Assembly: GCF_014650455.1 (NCBI RefSeq)
Contig: NZ_BMUZ01000004.1
Span: 248,001 to 312,000, forward strand
Direction: 5' to 3'
Length of the DNA: 64,000 nt
DNA from: Streptomyces xanthochromogenes
GTDB taxonomy: Bacteria; Actinomycetota; Actinomycetes; Streptomycetales; Streptomycetaceae
In this document: piece by piece, positions 42,134-51,354 of the stretch
Position numbering within the stretch: the stretch's first letter is position 1
How the letters are laid out: every line of letters starts with the position of its first letter
The notes under the pieces: generated by a model
Databases searched by the model: none
What the model was told of the DNA's origin: nothing
The model's input: only the letters and a program-made list of their open reading frames with translations
Translations under genes and position numbers: made by a program

Positions 42134-44416
42134 ATGCACACCAACGACCAGGCCCCGACCCCCAAGGGCAAAAAACCCGTCCGCTCCGCCGCCAAGACCC
42201 CCGCCCCAGGCGTTGGCACACCTGCAGGACTCCTCGCCCTGCAGAGCACCGCGGGCAACACCGCCGTCGTCCAGATGCTCCGCGCCGCCGGCCACCCGTG
42301 GGCCCAGCCCGAGCAGCACCAGCATGGCGTCGGCTGCGGCCACCAGCCGGCCGAACAGCCGGCACAGCCCGCAGTGCAGCGCTCTGCCGTCCACGATGTC
42401 CTACGCGCCCCCGGGCGAGCCCTGGACGAATCGACCCGCATCGACATGGAGGCCCGGCTGGGCGCGGACTTCTCCAACGTCCGCGTCCACGACGACTCCA
42501 CCGCCCGGGCCTCCGCCGCGGAGCTCGGCGCCCGCGCCTACACCTCCGGCAGCCACGTCGTCATGGGCGTCGGCGGAACCGACCGGCACACCCTCGCCCA
42601 TGAGCTGACCCACGTCATCCAGCAGCGCCAGGGCCCGGTCGCGGGCACGGACAACGGCTCGGGGCTCCGGGTGAGCGACCCCTCAGACCGGTTCGAGCGG
42701 GAGGCCGAGGCCAACGCGACGCGGTTGCTGGCGGGTCCGGCGCCCGCGTCGCAGGCGGCGACGGAACCGGCGCCGGCACAGGCGAGTCCGTCCGCGGCAG
42801 TGCAGCGCGCGATCGGCCTTGAGGTAGAGGTCGACCGGCCCGTTGTCCGGCACAGCGGGGAGGACGTCAAGAGCGACAACAGCACGGGCATCGAGATGAT
42901 GAGGCACTCCGGCCAGGGCATCAAACTGGTCTCGGACAGCCGAGGCACCTACACGAACGCCGAGTTCGTGGCCGAGCCCAGCGCGGTGCTCCCTGGCGAG
43001 GAGCAGCGGTTCCCTCGCACGGTGTCGCAGACCATCGACCATCTGGAGGATGCCCACCAGCGCCTCTATGCCCCCGGTGCCGACAGCCCGCAGGCCGAGA
43101 AGCAGATGAGGAGGCTCTATCCCGAGAAGGAGGGATACGAGCTGGCCGCTGGCTTCAAGACGGCGAGGGTGGCCCCGGAGAAGCCCCATAGCGAGCGGAA
43201 CGGCCAGGAAGGGAGAGGGCAGGGGCTCTTCGTCCACCAGACCGTGGGCCTTCCCTTGAACGGCATGACGGACGTCTTCGCGGAGGCCGTGCGGACCCCG
43301 GAGCCGCGGAACAAGACCGGGAGCAAGGTCCGCGCCCTGGTGAAGAGCAAGGCCCATGAGCACCTGGTGAGGTCGGTCCAGGTCGGGAACGAGCTCGGCG
43401 CGCGGTTCCTGCAGTCACCGGCCGCCGCCACTGCTCCCGGTCACGACGCTGCGGTGGGCGCGCAGGAGGTCCGCGGCTTCGGTTCGCTCTGCTACACCCA
43501 GTTCGCCGCGCTGGCGGACAAGCTCCGCGCGGACGATCCGGCGCGACCGGGCGAGACGGCACTAGGACAGGTGAAGAACAAGACCGCAGTGCTGGCCCGG
43601 GTGAGCCTCGGCACGGTCCAGCAGTCGCTGCCGGATTCCGCGAAGGTCTTCCTCGTCGGCGGCGGGGACGCGATCCGGGCAGGCATGTGGGAGCACTACT
43701 TCGCGGTGGCGCCGAGGACCGGGCAGGGCGATCCGCCGATGAGCGAGGCGCACGTCCTGGGCCTCAACCGGTACCTGGACGAAGCCCTTTCGGGCATCGC
43801 CGAGTTCCTCCCGGACCCGGACGGCCGTCTGGTGGGCCCACAGGAGCGGGAGTTCGGCGGCATGACCGAGCTCACGTCGCTGGACTCCCCCGGCGGGGTC
43901 CCGGTCGTCCCCCTGGAGTTCCGCAGCTTCGGGGTCGGCATGGCGAGCTTCGCCGACATCCGCCAGGACGCCGGCCATCTGGAGGACTGGTCGCGCAGGG
44001 CGCATGGGACCGCGGCGAAGGCCCGCACCGGAGAACAGCAGCGTGAATACACCCCGATCGAGATGACGGCTCCGTGGCACGTCGCCGCGCCCCAACCGTC
44101 GCACGAGGAGCGGTTCAAGGCGTCCTTTGAACGGTGCCGCCGGATCTACGAACAGCGGTCCGGAGAGCCGACCATCGCGGCTCTCGCCCCCTTCCTGCAG
44201 GTCTCGACCGTGCTCGCCCAGAAGGGCGGCAACGCCCAGGGCCCCGCGGAGACCCTCGCCGAGCTGGAGCACGTCATGGCCGACGGAGGGACCCTGGCCG
44301 ACGTGCAGCAGGTCGCCGCCCGCTTCACCGAGTGGGCGACGGCCGTCGGCACGGCGACGATGAGCAGGCCGATCGAGAACGTCGTCGCGGCGTACGGGAG
44401 GGCCATGGGGGCCTAG
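42134..44416 (+). CDS. Large DUF4157 protein with HExxH motif (eCIS-effector-like)
   Basis: A 760-residue protein. Residues 1-~80 are disordered, with TPAGLLALQSTAGNTAVVQML, a segment often seen at the start of contractile-injection-system cargo. Residues ~85-170 are the DUF4157 domain: RIDMEARLGADFSNVRVHDDS, then GARAYTSGSHVVMG and HTLAHELTHVIQQ, where His156-Glu-Leu-Thr-His160 is a zinc-metallopeptidase HExxH. The C-terminal ~530 residues start at GLEVEVDRPVVRHSGEDVK and match nothing I recognise; they could be a toxin or activity domain. GAGGA precedes ATG 42134. No structural injection-system genes are in the window. It directly follows the IS remnant, suggesting an acquired or shuffled locus. 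Confidence 0.82.
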   Translation: MHTNDQAPTPKGKKPVRSAAKTPAPGVGTPAGLLALQSTAGNTAVVQMLRAAGHPWAQPEQHQHGVGCGHQPAEQPAQPAVQRSAVHDVLRAPGRALDESTRIDMEARLGADFSNVRVHDDSTARASAAELGARAYTSGSHVVMGVGGTDRHTLAHELTHVIQQRQGPVAGTDNGSGLRVSDPSDRFEREAEANATRLLAGPAPASQAATEPAPAQASPSAAVQRAIGLEVEVDRPVVRHSGEDVKSDNSTGIEMMRHSGQGIKLVSDSRGTYTNAEFVAEPSAVLPGEEQRFPRTVSQTIDHLEDAHQRLYAPGADSPQAEKQMRRLYPEKEGYELAAGFKTARVAPEKPHSERNGQEGRGQGLFVHQTVGLPLNGMTDVFAEAVRTPEPRNKTGSKVRALVKSKAHEHLVRSVQVGNELGARFLQSPAAATAPGHDAAVGAQEVRGFGSLCYTQFAALADKLRADDPARPGETALGQVKNKTAVLARVSLGTVQQSLPDSAKVFLVGGGDAIRAGMWEHYFAVAPRTGQGDPPMSEAHVLGLNRYLDEALSGIAEFLPDPDGRLVGPQEREFGGMTELTSLDSPGGVPVVPLEFRSFGVGMASFADIRQDAGHLEDWSRRAHGTAAKARTGEQQREYTPIEMTAPWHVAAPQPSHEERFKASFERCRRIYEQRSGEPTIAALAPFLQVSTVLAQKGGNAQGPAETLAELEHVMADGGTLADVQQVAARFTEWATAVGTATMSRPIENVVAAYGRAMGA

Positions 44417-44808
44417 TACCCCAGCCGGACTTCGGTGCATGTCCTGGTCGCCGGCTTGAGCGTGGGGACTTCCACCTGTCGAACTTCGCGGGCGCTCCGT
44501 GCGGACAGGGCCCGCATCACGCCGTCCAGGACGGCTCGGGCTTCGAGGGGGTCGTCGCAGCCGTACCAGCGCTGGTCGCCCGCCTCGTAGTCCCACCAGA
44601 GTTCGCGCTCGGGCCGCTGGACGTAGTCCTTCCAGAGGTGTACGGCCGCGCTGACGTCGCCCGGCTGCAGATAGCTGCGGGTGCGCTCGAGATGGCTGAT
44701 CTCGGACAGCGCACGCGACGTCAGGCCGTCGATGACGGGTCGCGCCCGTGATGCGCGGTGGCCGTCGGCGAGGTCGACGCGGGTCCGCCCCGGCCGTCTA
44801 CGCGGCAT
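44413..44808 (-). CDS. Hypothetical protein
   Basis: A 131-residue charged soluble protein, not recognised. Helical segments include VIDGLTSRALSEISHLERTRSYL and an acidic, tryptophan-containing middle (LWKDYVQRPERELWWDYEAGDQRWYG); ALSARSAREVRQVEVPTL closes it. Its stop overlaps the stop of the DUF4157 gene tail-to-tail by 4 bp. AAAGG lies just upstream of ATG 44808. The tail-to-tail contact with a toxin-like gene invites the idea of an antagonist, but nothing in the sequence proves it. Confidence 0.6.
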   Translation of the reverse strand: MPRRRPGRTRVDLADGHRASRARPVIDGLTSRALSEISHLERTRSYLQPGDVSAAVHLWKDYVQRPERELWWDYEAGDQRWYGCDDPLEARAVLDGVMRALSARSAREVRQVEVPTLKPATRTCTEVRLGY

Positions 44809-44969
44809 GGGCCTTTCGGTTGGTCGTCATAGGGGCATGGTGCCGTCGACTCGCACGGCATCTCCATCGAATTCGCTCGCGCCGAGCCCGCCCGAGGCCT
44901 GGCCGTGCCGCTGGGCACGGGCCCGGCCGTCCCGGGCCCGCAGGCCCCGTCCGTCGACGGCACCGGCCC

Positions 44970-45479
44970 TCAGCGGCGCTCCAACAGGCCCCGCACATAG
45001 GCGGCTTGGCCGGTGTGCTGCAGGCAGTCGGAGATGACGCTGATCAGCCGGACGCCGAGGGTGACGTGCGGTGTCCATCGCTCGTCGACGACCCGGTCGA
45101 GCGCCGCGTCGTCGACGTCGCGCACGAACGCCAGGGTCTGCTCGTGGACGGCGTCGTAGTACCCGGCCAGCTGGTCGGCGGAGACACCGCTGACCGATGC
45201 CACCTGCTTGGCCGAGTGCCCGTAACCGGTCTCCTCCTCGCCGAGCGGCAGGTCGAACCGGTCCGCCCACCCGTCGGTGATCCATACCTGGTCCCGGCCC
45301 GCGGCGTCGGCGACATGGTCGTCCTGGACCCGGGCGAGGTGCCAGATCAGCCAGGTGATGGAGTTGGCCCCGCTGTCGGGCCGGAACGCCAGGTCCTCCG
45401 GTGACAGGCCCTCGACGGCGGTGTGCACTTCCTCCTGGACGCGCCCGAAGGCGTCCGTCAAAACCTCGGCAGTGTTCAT
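44970..45479 (-). CDS. DinB/DUF664-family protein (mycothiol-transferase fold)
   Basis: A 169-residue four-helix-bundle protein of the DinB superfamily. The metal triad fits His in TWLIWHLARVQDDH (first helix pair) and a later His in CLQHTGQAAYVRG. Mycothiol- or bacillithiol-dependent S-transferases share this fold; in actinobacteria many DUF664 members are mycothiol-dependent. The C-terminal QHTGQAAYVRGLLER is close to the usual HxGQ pattern. The start is ATG 45479; the frame to 45581 is likely not translated. Confidence 0.85.
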   Translation of the reverse strand: MNTAEVLTDAFGRVQEEVHTAVEGLSPEDLAFRPDSGANSITWLIWHLARVQDDHVADAAGRDQVWITDGWADRFDLPLGEEETGYGHSAKQVASVSGVSADQLAGYYDAVHEQTLAFVRDVDDAALDRVVDERWTPHVTLGVRLISVISDCLQHTGQAAYVRGLLERR

Positions 45480-45634
45480 GCGTCCATAGTGGCGCATACG
45501 TCCGGTGTCCCGCGTGATAGGTACCGCCGCGCGGCCGGTACGGCGTCCGGCGCTCCGGAACGGCATGCCCGTCCGTACCAACGGCGCTCGCCGGCCACTG
45601 CTGCGCTGATGTCCTGGACGGCATACTGAGGGCC

Positions 45635-46887
45635 GTGCGAGTAGCGATCATGACGGTCGGTTCACGAGGCGATGTCGCTCCCTATGCCGGTCTTGCGGAC
45701 GGGCTTGTCCGGGCGGGGCACGACGTCACGGTGGTGACCCACGCCCGGTTCGAGCCGCTGCTTTCGGGGTCTGCCGTCCGGTTCCACCCGATCCCCATCG
45801 ATCCGCACGCCGAACTGCACGGCGCCCGGGGGCACTCGCTGCACCGCAGCAGGACGGGGCCGGGCAAACTCGCCCGGGTGCTGGCGATGGCGAGGTCGCT
45901 GGCCGGGGAGATGACCGACGACCTCCTCCGGGCCGCGCAGGCAAGCGACATCCTTCTCCTCGCCGGCTCCGTGGCCCCCTTGGGCTGTGCCATCGCCGAG
46001 GGTCTCGGGCTGCCCAGCATCGGGCTCAACCTCCAGCCCCTGCATCCGACCGGCGCCTTCGTCCCACCGATGGCCGGTGTCGGATCGTGGGGCGCCCCGG
46101 CCAACAGGGCGGCCGGGCACGGCGTACACCTGGCCCTGGCGCATGTGTACGCGCCGGCCGCACAGCGAGTACGGCAGCGCCTGGGCAGCAGCTCGCACGG
46201 GCCTTGGGTCCAGCACCGGGAACGCGAACGCGCCCACTGGCCCGTGCTGCACGGCTACAGCCCGCTCGTCGTGCCCCGGCCCGGCGACTGGCGCCCCGGC
46301 CTGGACGTGACGGGCTACTGGTGGCCACGCGTTCCCGACCCACAACTGCCGGGCGCGCTGCGGGACTTCATCGCCGACGGGCCGGCACCGGTGTTCATCG
46401 GCCTGGGCAGTGCCACCGTGCCCGACCCGGCGCGGGTGTCGGACGAGATCGTCCGCGCGCTGCGGGCGGCCGGACTGCGGGGCGTCCTGCAAGAGGGCTG
46501 GGCCGGTCTGCACGCCGCCGACGACGACATGATCACCATCGGGGACGTCCCGCACAGCGTCCTTTTCCCCCATCTGGCAGCGGTCGTCCACCACGCCGGC
46601 GCCGGAACCACGGGGGCGGGGCTGCGTGCGGGAATCCCGGCGGTGCCGCTGCCTATCCAGTTCGACGCCGGGTTCTGGGCCGACCGTCTGGTCCGCCTCG
46701 GCGTGGGGCCCGCGCCGTTCCCCTGCGACGGCTGACGGCCGACGGCCTGGCGGCGGCGCTGAAGGAGGCCACCTCCGACCCCGGCTACCGCCGGCGTGCC
46801 CGGGCCCTGGCGGACCGACTGGCCACCGAGGACGGCGTCGCCCCGGTGCTGGAGGCCATCAACAGAGCGATGGCACAAGGGCGTTGA
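45635..46887 (+). pseudogene. GT1 (UGT/MGT-like) glycosyltransferase with a late frameshift
   Basis: A glycosyltransferase family 1 gene. The main frame (45635-46735, 366 codons) has the N-terminal VGSRGDVAPYAGLADGLVRAGHDVTVVTH, donor-domain segments VFIGLGSATVPDP and HHAGAGTTGAGLRAGIPAVPLPIQFDAGFWADRL, then ends early in PFPCDG. The missing C-terminus is present one base out of phase: LTADGLAAALKEATSDPGYRRRARALADRL to 46887. Adding one C to the CCCC run at 46720-46723 would restore PLRRLTADG and join the two. This is either a true inactivating deletion or a homopolymer sequencing error. GTG 45635 is preceded by GAGGGCC. Confidence 0.8.
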
Positions 46888-46946
46888 GGCCGGGGGGCCG
46901 CCCCACCTCGACTCCCCGCCGGCGAAACGGCGTCCAGATCCGGGGC

Positions 46947-47300
46947 CTACTTGCGGAAGAAGGCGACCGAGCGCAGCTCAAGGCGGTCGGTGGCGGGCTT
47001 GCCATGAGGCTTCAGCGTCCAGGAGAGGCCCGAGCAGTCGGGCTCGGTGAACACCATGGCGGACATGTCGGTCCGGATGTGCGGGGCGAACGCGGGGCGG
47101 GAGGAGTCCGGGTCCCCGACCTCCGGGATGGTGATGCAGACGATGTCCTCGGGGTTGGAGAGGGAGCCCTTGTGCGGCCGCCCGTCCAGACCGATGTACT
47201 TGTAGCCGAAGTGTCCGGTCGCCGCGTGGGCGGGCGCGCCCAGGGTGGCGATCAGCGCGAGCGCGCCGCAGGCGGAGACGAGGGCGTGACGAAGACGCAT
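46947..47300 (-). CDS. Small secreted protein, function unknown
   Basis: A 117-residue exported protein. The signal peptide covers residues ~1-27 (AHA-AT cleavage). The mature ~90 residues include FGYKYIGLDGRPHKGSL, EDIVCITIPEVGD, a second cysteine in TEPDCSGLSWTLKP, and a C-terminal beta segment (RLELRSVAFFRK), consistent with one disulfide in a small beta-rich domain. GAAAGAGAG precedes ATG 47300. No family was recognised. It lies downstream of the nSTAND gene in the same direction, with a 141-bp gap. Confidence 0.75.
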   Translation of the reverse strand: MRLRHALVSACGALALIATLGAPAHAATGHFGYKYIGLDGRPHKGSLSNPEDIVCITIPEVGDPDSSRPAFAPHIRTDMSAMVFTEPDCSGLSWTLKPHGKPATDRLELRSVAFFRK

Positions 47301-47441
47301 GGGACTCTCTTTCCGGTCGGTCGGGGGAGCCAAAGGATGTCGGCAGGTCGCCCGATCCCTGCCTGGCCCGCGTCGGGGCCATCCCCCGCAGCCCTGCCGA
47401 AAGGTTTCACTGTCACCCGCCAGGGCTACTGGCCCATCCGG

Positions 47442-50400
47442 TCACGCTCCGGGGCAGGGCGGGTCGAAGTCGACCGACGTGAAGTACTGGGCCCACTGCG
47501 CCCGGGTGATCCGGGGGTACGCGCTGTCGCAGATGCGGGCGGCGACCCTGTCCAGACGGGTGTCCCAGGTCCGGACGGTGAAGTCGTTCCCGCCAGTGGC
47601 GAGGGTGCCTCCGTCCGGGCTGAACGCCACCGCCGGTACGGGGCCTGCGTGGCCGGTGAGGACCGTGGGGGCGGGCTCGCCGTTCAGGTCCCACAGCAGG
47701 GCCTTCCCGTCCGCGGCACCGGCCGCGAGTTGGCGGCCGTCCGCGGCGAAGGCGAGGGTGTAGAGCCATGAGCCGGGCCCCGGCAGGTGCCGCACCTTCA
47801 CCGGTCGGTCCCTGTCGCTGACGTCGATGAGCCAGACCGCACGGTCCGCCCGGTGGATGGCGGCCAGCCGCCGGTTGTCGGGGCTGAACACGCCATCCGT
47901 CAGCGGGTCGGAACGGAACGGGGACGGCAGTTCCCTGGGGGTGCGCGGGTCGCCGATGTCCCAGAACCGCAGCGAGCCGGACTCGCCGGTGCTCGTCACC
48001 AGCGTGCGGCCGTCCGGCCGGAACGAGGCCATCGTGACGTCGGGGCCGCCCGCGGGTACCCGACCCAGCTGCCGAGGCCGGGTCAGGTCGGTCAAGTCCC
48101 AGAGCCCGGCGGCTTGTTGGGCCCAGAAGGCCAGCAGATGGCCGTCCGGTCCGAAGCGGGCGCCGCCCACTTCGCCGGCGTCGGGGGTCAGGACCGAGGT
48201 CAGCCGGGGCGTGCGTGGCTCGCTCACGTCCCAGACGCGCAGGGTGGTGTCCTCGCTGGCCGTGACAAGGGCGCGCCCGTCGGGGCTGAACGCCACGGAC
48301 CGGACGAATTTGGTGTGCCCGCGCAGCGCGGCCAGCGGCCACAGGGCCCGGCCGCCGACGACCTGCCACAGCCGTGCGGTGCCGTCCCAGCTGGCGCTGG
48401 CGAGCAGTTGGCCACTTGGGCTGAACGACACGGAGGTGACCACGTCGTCGTGGGTTCCGAAGGACAGGTCCCGAAGGTCCAGGATCCGGTCGGAGTTGGC
48501 GAGGGTGCGGCCGTCCGGGCTGAAAGCGGCCTGATAGGCGCCGCCTTGGACCATGTTGATCCGCTTCGGGTTCACCGGGTCGCCGATGTCCCAGAACAGG
48601 GTGGACCCACCGACCGAGACGAGCGTGCGGCCGTCCGGGGCGAACGCCACCGACCAGACGATCGCGGGGTGGCCGTGCAGGACGGCCGGGGTCCGCGCGC
48701 GCGGGCCGTTGCCGAGGGGCCAGATGCGTGCGGTGTGGTCCCAGCTCCCGGTCGCCAGGGCCCGGCCGTCGGGGCTGAAGGCGGCCGAGGTCACGGTGTC
48801 CGCGTGTCCGCGCAGGACGTCGAGGGGCTGCGGATCCGTGGGGTCGGTGACGTTCCACAGCCTGGCGGTGGTGTCGCCGGTGGTGGCCAGCGTGCGGCCG
48901 TCGGCGCTGAACGCCATCGAGGTGACTGCGCCGGAGTGGCCCGGCAGGGTGGCGACGAGCCTCGGGTGCCGGGGATCGCTCGCGTTCCACAGCCGTGCCG
49001 TGCCGTCGGTGTGGCCGGTGGCGATGACTCCGCCGGGCCGGACGGCCACCCATGTCGGCGCGGCGAACTGCTCGGGCAGGGTGCTCAGTTCGGCGGGGGC
49101 GCGTCGGTTCGAGACGTCCCACAGCCGTACGTGCCGTTCGCCCGCCGTGGCCAGGACGAGGCCGCCGTCGCCGAACGCCACCGAGCTCAGCCGCTCCGAT
49201 TGCCTCAGCACGGCGAGCTGGACCGGCCGGTGGGGGTCACGGACGTCCCAGAGCCGGGCCGTCCGGTCCCAGCTCGCGGTGGCCAGGACAGCGCCCCCGG
49301 GGGCGAAGGAGAGCGAGACCACATCGGAGGTGTGGCCGGTGAGCCTGCTCGTGTACGGGGTCGCGAACGCGCTCATGAGCTGGTCGCGTACATCGCGGGT
49401 CCGGCCCAGCCGATGTGCTGCCAGGCCGAGTTGGGCGGCCAGCGCGGGGTTGTCCGGTCGCACCTCGGCCGCGTCCGCGGCGGCCTTCCTCGCGATGGCC
49501 ACGTTGCGCTGCTCGATGGCCGTCCCGCGCGATCCGACGGCGAGGACCCCCGCGGTGACCGCCACGACCACCAACGCGGTGAGCAGCGTGACCAGTTGGC
49601 GCAGCCGGACCGTGCGCCGTCTGACCGCCGCCATCTCGCCGGCCTGCGCCAGGCGGCTCGCGTCGAGGAAGCGGCGCTCCTTGGCGGTCAGCCGGCTGCT
49701 GTCGGCAGCGGCCAGGTCCAGCGCCGCCGACAGCCGGGCCCCGCGGTACAGCGCGTGGGGATCGTGGCCGTGGGCGGCCCAGGCGGCGCTCGCTTCGGTG
49801 AGCTGCCGGTGCACGACCAGCCGGTCCCGGTCCTCGGTCAGCCAGCCGCGCAGTCGTGGCCAGCACCGGATGATCGCCTCGTGGGTGATCTCGACGCACT
49901 CCTCGTCCAGGGCCACAAGCCGTTGCCCGGCCAGGGATTCGAGTACGAAGGCGGTGTCGGGGCCCGGGTCGAGCTCGTCCCTGGTGATGCGGCGCCTGGT
50001 GTCCTGCGTTCCGTCGCCGAGCGCGGTCAGGCGGAGGAACAGGGACCGGGCGAGGTCCTGCTGGACGGGTGTCAGCGCCCGGTAGGCGGCCTCGGCGGTC
50101 TGCGCGAGGGCGTGCTGGATGCCGCCCGCCGCGAGGTATCCGTCGAGGGTCAGGCGGTTGCCGCTGCGGCGGCGCCACGTCTCGACCATCGCGTGCGAGA
50201 CCAGGGGCAGCGCACCGGGCTGGCCGGTCGCGTCCGCGACCACGGCCGCGAGGAGCGCGCCGGTGACCGTGCACCCGGCGAGCGCGGCCGGCCGGGTGAT
50301 GGCCTCGCGCAGCTCCTGGCTGCTCATCGGGCCGACCGCGATCTGCGCGTCACGCATCACCTCGACCAGGCGCGGCTCCTGGACGCAGTGGCCGTAGAAG

Positions 50401-51209
50401 TCGGCGCGCACCCCGAGGACCACCGTGGTCCGGCTGGTGGGGGCCGTCACGGCGGCGGCCAGCACGGCGATGAAGGCGTCCCGTTCGCCGCCGTCCCGGC
50501 AGAGGGTGAAGGCCTCCTCGAACTGGTCGACCACGATCAGCGTGTCGATGTCCCGCGGCCGGTCGGCCATGGCCTGCCGGATCCGCAGGTGCAGCGCCCC
50601 GGGGTCGCTGCGGAGCTCGCCCAGGAGCGTGCGCGGCGCCTCTCCGGTCGTCGCGGCCAGTCGGATCGCGCACTCCTCCAGGGGGTGCGGGCCCGGCGTG
50701 AACAGCATCACCGGCCGGTCGGACGCCCTTGCGTGGGCGACGAGGCCTGCCCTCAACAGCGAGGACTTGCCCGACCCCGACGGTCCGAAGACGGCAAGGA
50801 ACCGGTGGTCCCGCACCTTCGCGAGCACTTCGCCGGTCAGCCGCTCGCGCCCGAAGAACCGGTCGACGTCCTCCGGCTGGAACGCCGAAAGCCCGGCGTA
50901 CGGAGTGCTGGTCTCCCCCGGTCCGGCGCCGGGTGCGCCCGCCGCGATCTCGGCAGCGACCGCGTGCCACCGCGTCTCCCATTCCGTGCGGTCGCCCCGG
51001 CACGCCTCCACGTAAGCGAGCGTGACGGCGAGGCTCGGGAGGACCCGGCCGCCGGCGGCGTCCGACAGGGTCGTCGACGCGTAGTGCGCCGTCTTGGCCA
51101 GGGTCCGGTAGGGGGGCAGGCCCGCCGCCTCACGCAGCTTCCGCAGGTCGGCGGCGAACCGCGTCAGCGGACTGCCGTCCTGGTCGAGCGGGCGTTCGGG
51201 GCGTGGCAT
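47442..51209 (-). CDS. HTH-nSTAND1-WD40 repeat signalling protein
   Basis: A 1,255-residue protein. Residues ~15-75 are an XRE-like HTH (FAADLRKLREAAGLPPYRTLAK, then ASTTLSDAAGG). Residues ~100-480 are an nSTAND1 ATPase, with Walker A GPSGSGKSS (142-150, Lys148) and Walker B IDTLIVVDQFEE, and a GALPLVSHAMVETW sensor. A transmembrane helix spans ~539-559 (LVTLLTALVVVAVTAGVLAVG). Residues ~615-1220 are about 13-14 WD40 repeats with many ATASWDRTARLWD-type blades. This build is common in Streptomyces and is related to STAND proteins that sense invaders or stress. CGGGAGGGAA precedes ATG 51209. It diverges from a secreted lectin gene. Confidence 0.92.
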   Translation of the reverse strand: MPRPERPLDQDGSPLTRFAADLRKLREAAGLPPYRTLAKTAHYASTTLSDAAGGRVLPSLAVTLAYVEACRGDRTEWETRWHAVAAEIAAGAPGAGPGETSTPYAGLSAFQPEDVDRFFGRERLTGEVLAKVRDHRFLAVFGPSGSGKSSLLRAGLVAHARASDRPVMLFTPGPHPLEECAIRLAATTGEAPRTLLGELRSDPGALHLRIRQAMADRPRDIDTLIVVDQFEEAFTLCRDGGERDAFIAVLAAAVTAPTSRTTVVLGVRADFYGHCVQEPRLVEVMRDAQIAVGPMSSQELREAITRPAALAGCTVTGALLAAVVADATGQPGALPLVSHAMVETWRRRSGNRLTLDGYLAAGGIQHALAQTAEAAYRALTPVQQDLARSLFLRLTALGDGTQDTRRRITRDELDPGPDTAFVLESLAGQRLVALDEECVEITHEAIIRCWPRLRGWLTEDRDRLVVHRQLTEASAAWAAHGHDPHALYRGARLSAALDLAAADSSRLTAKERRFLDASRLAQAGEMAAVRRRTVRLRQLVTLLTALVVVAVTAGVLAVGSRGTAIEQRNVAIARKAAADAAEVRPDNPALAAQLGLAAHRLGRTRDVRDQLMSAFATPYTSRLTGHTSDVVSLSFAPGGAVLATASWDRTARLWDVRDPHRPVQLAVLRQSERLSSVAFGDGGLVLATAGERHVRLWDVSNRRAPAELSTLPEQFAAPTWVAVRPGGVIATGHTDGTARLWNASDPRHPRLVATLPGHSGAVTSMAFSADGRTLATTGDTTARLWNVTDPTDPQPLDVLRGHADTVTSAAFSPDGRALATGSWDHTARIWPLGNGPRARTPAVLHGHPAIVWSVAFAPDGRTLVSVGGSTLFWDIGDPVNPKRINMVQGGAYQAAFSPDGRTLANSDRILDLRDLSFGTHDDVVTSVSFSPSGQLLASASWDGTARLWQVVGGRALWPLAALRGHTKFVRSVAFSPDGRALVTASEDTTLRVWDVSEPRTPRLTSVLTPDAGEVGGARFGPDGHLLAFWAQQAAGLWDLTDLTRPRQLGRVPAGGPDVTMASFRPDGRTLVTSTGESGSLRFWDIGDPRTPRELPSPFRSDPLTDGVFSPDNRRLAAIHRADRAVWLIDVSDRDRPVKVRHLPGPGSWLYTLAFAADGRQLAAGAADGKALLWDLNGEPAPTVLTGHAGPVPAVAFSPDGGTLATGGNDFTVRTWDTRLDRVAARICDSAYPRITRAQWAQYFTSVDFDPPCPGA

Positions 51210-51354
51210 GGCTTCCCTCCCGGAGTCCTCCCTGCCGTGCTGCGTGGTGGTTGTCCAGCTTTTGATGTCCGCAATCCACGTCCCGGCGCCGGACATCCGC
51301 CGGGGGCTAGACCTGGCTCGGCGCAACCGCGCACGAGCGATACGGAGGAACACC

